The position numbers and the translations under genes are program-made. Source: an uncultured Lachnospiraceae bacterium (lineage in GTDB: Bacteria; Bacillota; Clostridia; Lachnospirales; Lachnospiraceae). From it: 6,353 bases of DNA. The notes beneath the pieces were generated by a model. The model was given only the letters and a program-made list of their open reading frames with translations. It was not told the DNA's origin and did no database searches. The stretch is from NCBI GenBank assembly GCA_902797785.1, contig CADBUD010000067.1, positions 1 through 6,353 of the forward strand. The letters are read 5' to 3'. Of this stretch, positions 5,959-6,353 are shown one piece after another. Each line of letters begins with the position of its first letter. The stretch's first letter is position 1.

Positions 5959-6353
5959 GTGAGCGTGTATGCATTAAGAGCGGAAGTGAGCAGGCTTGAG
6001 TCAAAATTACATGAAATTCAAAGGGAAAATGATAGACTCAGATCAGAAATCACGACGGGGGTCAATGGCGTATATAATGCTGACAATGAGTTGTCAAGAT
6101 ATAATGATTTTATACGGAATACGTTGGAGAATGTCGCCAATACCATTAACCGATCGAACCAGCGCGCATTTGAAGCCTATGAATTACAGGGAGAAATTGA
6201 CCAGTTATATACACGTTATAAGGCTGTTGAATTTGCAAACAAAAGAATTCGGGCTTTAAATAATAAAAAATATTATGATTTCAATAATTATAGAACTGTA
6301 AGAAAGATTGTCCGGGGAATGATGGATAATCTGGATTTGAGTATGGTTAGTGA
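5959..6353 (+). CDS. Third coiled-coil family member, start of gene only (3' end outside window)
   Basis: The frame opens with GTG 5959 and runs uninterrupted to the right edge, giving 131 visible residues. Residues 3-31 are a strong coiled coil (RAEVSRLESKLHEIQREN). More charged helix follows to about 92. Residues 93-131 align without gaps to residues 64-102 of the protein at 1667 and to bases 208-324 of the first gene: an Ala at the start, Phe at the 16th position, then VRKIVRGMMDNLDLSMV against IRRTVMGVVKDFDINLV. That makes this a third paralogue, with an N-terminal coil about 30 residues longer than in the 534-residue protein. If complete outside the window it should continue with the TPR-like region and a C-terminal membrane hairpin. 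It starts 15 bases after the ATPase stop, clearly in the same operon. Confidence 0.85.
   Translation, partial: MSVYALRAEVSRLESKLHEIQRENDRLRSEITTGVNGVYNADNELSRYNDFIRNTLENVANTINRSNQRAFEAYELQGEIDQLYTRYKAVEFANKRIRALNNKKYYDFNNYRTVRKIVRGMMDNLDLSMVS

Noticed and set aside
5996..6259. 87-residue + strand frame starting inside the last gene
   Set aside because: It overlaps the frame from 5959 that matches the paralogue family, lacks a ribosome site, and its sequence has no family resemblance.

Overview
The window is about 6.35 kb of low-GC DNA in which every credible gene lies on the + strand and genes are packed end to end: gaps are 1 to 28 bases and some genes overlap. Strong GGGAGG-type Shine-Dalgarno sites, AT-rich codon use and Lys/Glu/Ile-rich proteins suggest a low-GC Firmicute, most likely a gut clostridium of the Lachnospiraceae type. 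That assignment is inference. No rRNA, tRNA, CRISPR array, insertion sequence, promoter or terminator is visible, so the window looks like the inside of one operon whose two ends both lie outside.

Layout. (1) 1-1652 holds two overlapping reading frames that together equal one member of a large membrane-anchored helical protein family; it is broken by a net -1 shift near 880-896. (2) 1667-3271 is an intact 534-residue paralogue: N-terminal coiled coil, TPR-like helical region, linker, C-terminal two-helix membrane hairpin. (3) 3300-3764 is a small polytopic membrane protein with a charged cytoplasmic tail. (4) 3779-3946 is a 55-residue acidic protein ending in a Trp/Pro/aromatic peptide. (5) 3948-4460 is a helical, cysteine-rich protein of unknown function. 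(6) 4447-5943 is an AAA+ ATPase with the architecture of the Ycf46-like family: a degenerate N-terminal AAA-like domain followed by an intact AAA+ domain. (7) 5959-6353 is the start of a gene cut by the right edge; a 39-residue ungapped match shows it is a third member of the family in (1) and (2).

Working together (inference). Three paralogous coiled-coil proteins, at least two of them membrane-hairpin proteins, plus a small membrane protein, two small soluble proteins and one AAA+ motor look like one membrane-associated machine. The ATPase would remodel, assemble or disassemble complexes of the paralogues. I do not recognise the set as a named system, and its substrate and biological role cannot be read from the sequence. 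The best-supported observations are the frame-split paralogue, the third paralogue hidden at the right edge, and the linkage of this family to a Ycf46-like ATPase.
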